Shown in pieces: positions 4,590 through 6,661 of a stretch of 6,661 nucleotides of DNA. The translations under genes and the position numbers were made by a program. Within the stretch, counting starts at the first letter, position 1, and each line of letters begins with the position of its first letter. The stretch lies in assembly GCA_030611185.1 (NCBI GenBank), contig JAUWQG010000053.1, positions 1-6,661 of the forward strand, given 5' to 3'. The DNA is from Nitrososphaerota archaeon (GTDB lineage: Archaea; Thermoproteota; Nitrososphaeria; Nitrososphaerales; Nitrosopumilaceae). The notes under the pieces were generated by a model that worked only from the letters and a program-made list of their open reading frames with translations, did no database searches and was not told the origin of the DNA.

Positions 4590-6407
4590 TTGCAATTGAA
4601 ATCCAAAGTACCAATTATTTTTGCAATGCTTTTCTCACTTTTTGTTGGCATTCCTATTTTAGATTCTTTTGCAGAAGAAGAAAATTTTCAATGCTCAGAA
4701 GGAATGGTGTTAGTATACAGAGTGAATTCTGACAAATATGCCTGTTTGAAACCATCTACTGCTGATAATTGGTACAAGCAAAATATTGCAGAGCCTGTAG
4801 AGCAAATCAAATCGTTTGAAGAAAATCTGTATAATGAGGTAATGAATCCACGACAAACAGAATATCCTGCTCATTTGGGTTTTAATGATTTACACATTGG
4901 GGCCATTAATCACCTAATTCCAAGTGATGATAATTCAGTTCTTGATATGCTTGTACATCATCATTGTAAAGTGTATGATGACATGACAGCAGCTTGTCTT
5001 CTATTTCCAACAGGTATGGGTGATCAAGACAAACCATATGGAATTGAATATGTAATTGGTGCAGATGCTTATGCGGAACTGACAGAAGAAGAAAAGACAT
5101 ATTGGCATTATCACAAAACTGAACTTCCAAATGTAATGGCAATATTGCCTGACCTTACTGCTGAAGAGGCAAAACCCTTGATGCCTATACTTAATGAAAC
5201 ATATGGTAAAGTAGTCTATTTCTGGCAAATTGGCGACCAATACCCTATAGGTGAGCCATTCGTGGTGAAAATTGAAGAACTCTATAAAGATACGATTAGC
5301 ACAACAAGTGAAGAGCCAATTACAGCTCTGTTAAATTATCGAGCACTTGATGAATCAAAAAAAGATGGAATGGCAATAATTGATTTGAATCCAGAGTCTG
5401 AAACCTTTGGAGATATTTTACAGGATGTTCCAGTTGGAGAAGGAGTCTTAATGCATCATCCTTTTTACAATGCAGATAGGTCAAAACTTTACAATACCGC
5501 CCTGATGGGAGACCATTTGTATCAAGTAAATATTCATGATGATACAATTTTTGATGTAACTCCAATAGATGCAGGTTCCTGTATAGTTGGAGAAGATATG
5601 ATTTTTAGTAAAGATGGAGAAAAATTCTATTTAACATGTATGGGTTCTGACAGTGTACTTGTATTTGATGCAAAAACTGATCAGATAATTGATGAAATCT
5701 CTTCAAGCCAAGAAGAAAACCCTGATGCCTATACAAAATACCCTCATGGAATCTCAGCTGATGAAAAAATAGATAGAATGATTATTACACAAACAATTTC
5801 TCCTGCTCTGGATGATCCGCAAAGCAGTGTTACCATAGTAGAATTTAGCACTGGGAAAGTTCTATCTGTAATCGAATTGACAAAAAGTGAAGATACTCCA
5901 AGTGCTCCAGTAGAGGTACTATTTCATCCTGAAGAATCAATTGCTTATGTTTCAGGAATGCTAGATGGGACAATTTGGGCTCTTGTATGGGGTGAGCAAA
6001 CTAAATCCTTTGAAGCTAAATTAGTCGATGATGGTACTGAACGGGAACATTCTTGGCCTCTTGATTTGAATATAGGTCCAAATGGAAATCTATACGTCAG
6101 CTTTGCTATCCCTGGAGTTGTAAATGAGTATAGTTTAGAAAATCCTGAACAACCAGAACTACTAAGGACTTTGCCTGCACAACCAGGGGCACATCATGTT
6201 TTGTTTAGTGAGGACTCAAAATACATGTTTGTTCAAAATAATTTGCTTAATTTAGATGGATTAAACTCTGGAACTATATCTGTGATAGATTTTAACTCTG
6301 GTAATCTTATTGCTACTATTGATAATCTAGTTGAACAAGGCATGATGATAGAATCATTGGATTTGATTTATGAAGACTCCTTAACTAAAACAACTTTAGA
6401 GTCTTAG
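4590..6407 (+). CDS. Exported DUF1264 (OBAP-like) / beta-propeller fusion with two-cysteine module
   Basis: Function is unknown. Numbering is from the TTG at 4590. Residues 1-28 are a signal peptide (cleavage near SFA/EE). C35 and C52 with the following segment form the shared two-cysteine module. Residues 98-225 match DUF1264, the plant oil-body-associated-protein family: HHHC (123-126), GIEYVIG (151-157), WHYH (172-175), TYGK (204-207) and FWQ (211-213). Residues 240-590 are a YVTN-like beta-propeller, with repeated units such as MAIIDLNPES, SVLVFDAKTDQ and GTISVIDFNSG. Histidines recur at blade entries (289-290, 386, 446, 487, 535-536), reminiscent of metal-binding propellers such as selenium-binding protein 56; this kinship is a guess. 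The start is uncertain: TTG at 4590 and TTG at 4596 lie in a CAATTG tandem repeat, and 4596 gives a typical MKSK start with better promoter spacing. It is convergent with the gene at the right edge. Confidence 0.82.
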   Translation: MQLKSKVPIIFAMLFSLFVGIPILDSFAEEENFQCSEGMVLVYRVNSDKYACLKPSTADNWYKQNIAEPVEQIKSFEENLYNEVMNPRQTEYPAHLGFNDLHIGAINHLIPSDDNSVLDMLVHHHCKVYDDMTAACLLFPTGMGDQDKPYGIEYVIGADAYAELTEEEKTYWHYHKTELPNVMAILPDLTAEEAKPLMPILNETYGKVVYFWQIGDQYPIGEPFVVKIEELYKDTISTTSEEPITALLNYRALDESKKDGMAIIDLNPESETFGDILQDVPVGEGVLMHHPFYNADRSKLYNTALMGDHLYQVNIHDDTIFDVTPIDAGSCIVGEDMIFSKDGEKFYLTCMGSDSVLVFDAKTDQIIDEISSSQEENPDAYTKYPHGISADEKIDRMIITQTISPALDDPQSSVTIVEFSTGKVLSVIELTKSEDTPSAPVEVLFHPEESIAYVSGMLDGTIWALVWGEQTKSFEAKLVDDGTEREHSWPLDLNIGPNGNLYVSFAIPGVVNEYSLENPEQPELLRTLPAQPGAHHVLFSEDSKYMFVQNNLLNLDGLNSGTISVIDFNSGNLIATIDNLVEQGMMIESLDLIYEDSLTKTTLES

Positions 6408-6421
6408 CACTTCTTCTAAGA
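6402..6421. terminator. Short hairpin between convergent genes, overlapping the propeller-gene stop
   Basis: TCTTAG (6402-6407, containing the stop TAG) and CTAAGA (6416-6421) are exact reverse complements with an eight-base loop. ATTTTAATT follows on the plus strand. Only 30 bases separate the two stops, so one element could end both transcripts, although a 6-bp A/T-rich stem is weak. Confidence 0.35.
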
Positions 6422-6437
6422 ATTTTAATTGCTTTAT

Positions 6438-6661
6438 TCAATTTTTGGTTGCGGTTCCCATTACCACAGATGTTCTATGTTCTTCAAGATTTCTAGATAT
6501 GTTTAGTAATTTTGTTTTGGCAGTCTTCCCCATAAGCAAATGAAAACCAAGTGGAGGTGCTCCTGATTTTTCTATTTTCTTTATTATCTCTTTGAAAAAC
6601 TCTAATGATTGTTCACTTTTGTCATTCCACTCGTTGATAACAAAATTTGATTGCTGAATTG
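6438..6661 (-). CDS. C-terminal part of a probable SAM-dependent methyltransferase (partial)
   Basis: An open frame enters from the right edge and ends at a TGA (complement of 6438-6440), giving 73 residues. They read as an amphipathic charged helix region (EFFKEIIKKIEKSG) followed by APPLGFHLLMGK, an NISRNLEEHR segment and a VVMGTATKN end. The pattern GxHLLMG, then RNLEE and a V-V near the terminus, is one I recall from the C-termini of class I SAM-dependent methyltransferases that have a cap or substrate-binding insert. The SAM-binding part would lie beyond the window, so the identification rests on this tail alone. The other two minus-strand frames contain stops here. It is convergent with the propeller gene. 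Confidence 0.6.
   Translation of the reverse strand, partial: IQQSNFVINEWNDKSEQSLEFFKEIIKKIEKSGAPPLGFHLLMGKTAKTKLLNISRNLEEHRTSVVMGTATKN

Noticed and set aside
4906..5565. Three open frames of about 80 codons on the minus strand inside the DUF1264/propeller gene
   Set aside because: They overlap one another and a clearly coding plus-strand frame, show no recognisable motif, and have no promoter-like sequence of their own.

Overview
The window is AT-rich and reads as the chromosome of an ammonia-oxidising archaeon of the Nitrosopumilus type (Thaumarchaeota/Nitrososphaerota). That placement is inferred from four things: TATA-like boxes 24-28 bases upstream of start codons with almost no leader, GTG and TTG starts, single-domain receiver and tiny zinc-finger genes, and exported proteins opening with a short two-cysteine module. 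I recall that module as common in exported proteins of this lineage. No tRNA, rRNA, CRISPR array or insertion sequence was seen.

Layout. Bases 3-62 may be the tail of an upstream gene. Three long plus-strand genes encode exported proteins: a DUF1254/DUF1214 protein (87-1766), an alpha/beta hydrolase with an aspartate nucleophile (1911-3020), and a DUF1264 (oil-body-associated-protein-like) domain fused to a beta-propeller (about 4590-6407). Between the second and third lie small genes: a stand-alone response-regulator receiver (3211-3567, +), a C2H2 zinc-finger protein (3615-3785, -), a 42-residue two-CxxC zinc-ribbon protein (3962-4090, +, TTG start) and an 85-residue two-helix membrane protein (4228-4485, +). 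A gene convergent with the propeller gene enters from the right edge (6438 to the end, -). Its C-terminus resembles SAM-dependent methyltransferases.

The three large proteins share a signal peptide followed by C-x15/16-C and an aromatic/LG-type tail, then diverge into unrelated domains. They look like one export or surface-anchoring format carrying different activities. The first two also share a conserved element downstream of their stop codons (37 of 42 bases identical, same stem).

The intergenic DNA is structured. A T6 motif, TTATTTTTTGGAAAG, recurs after most plus-strand stops and is a candidate archaeal terminator. A perfect 8-bp hairpin overlaps the receiver stop codon. A 10-bp inverted repeat with an extra half-site brackets the hydrolase promoter and looks like an operator. 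Each gene appears to have its own promoter, so the genes are probably single transcripts rather than one operon. The joint role proposed for the exported proteins is inference.
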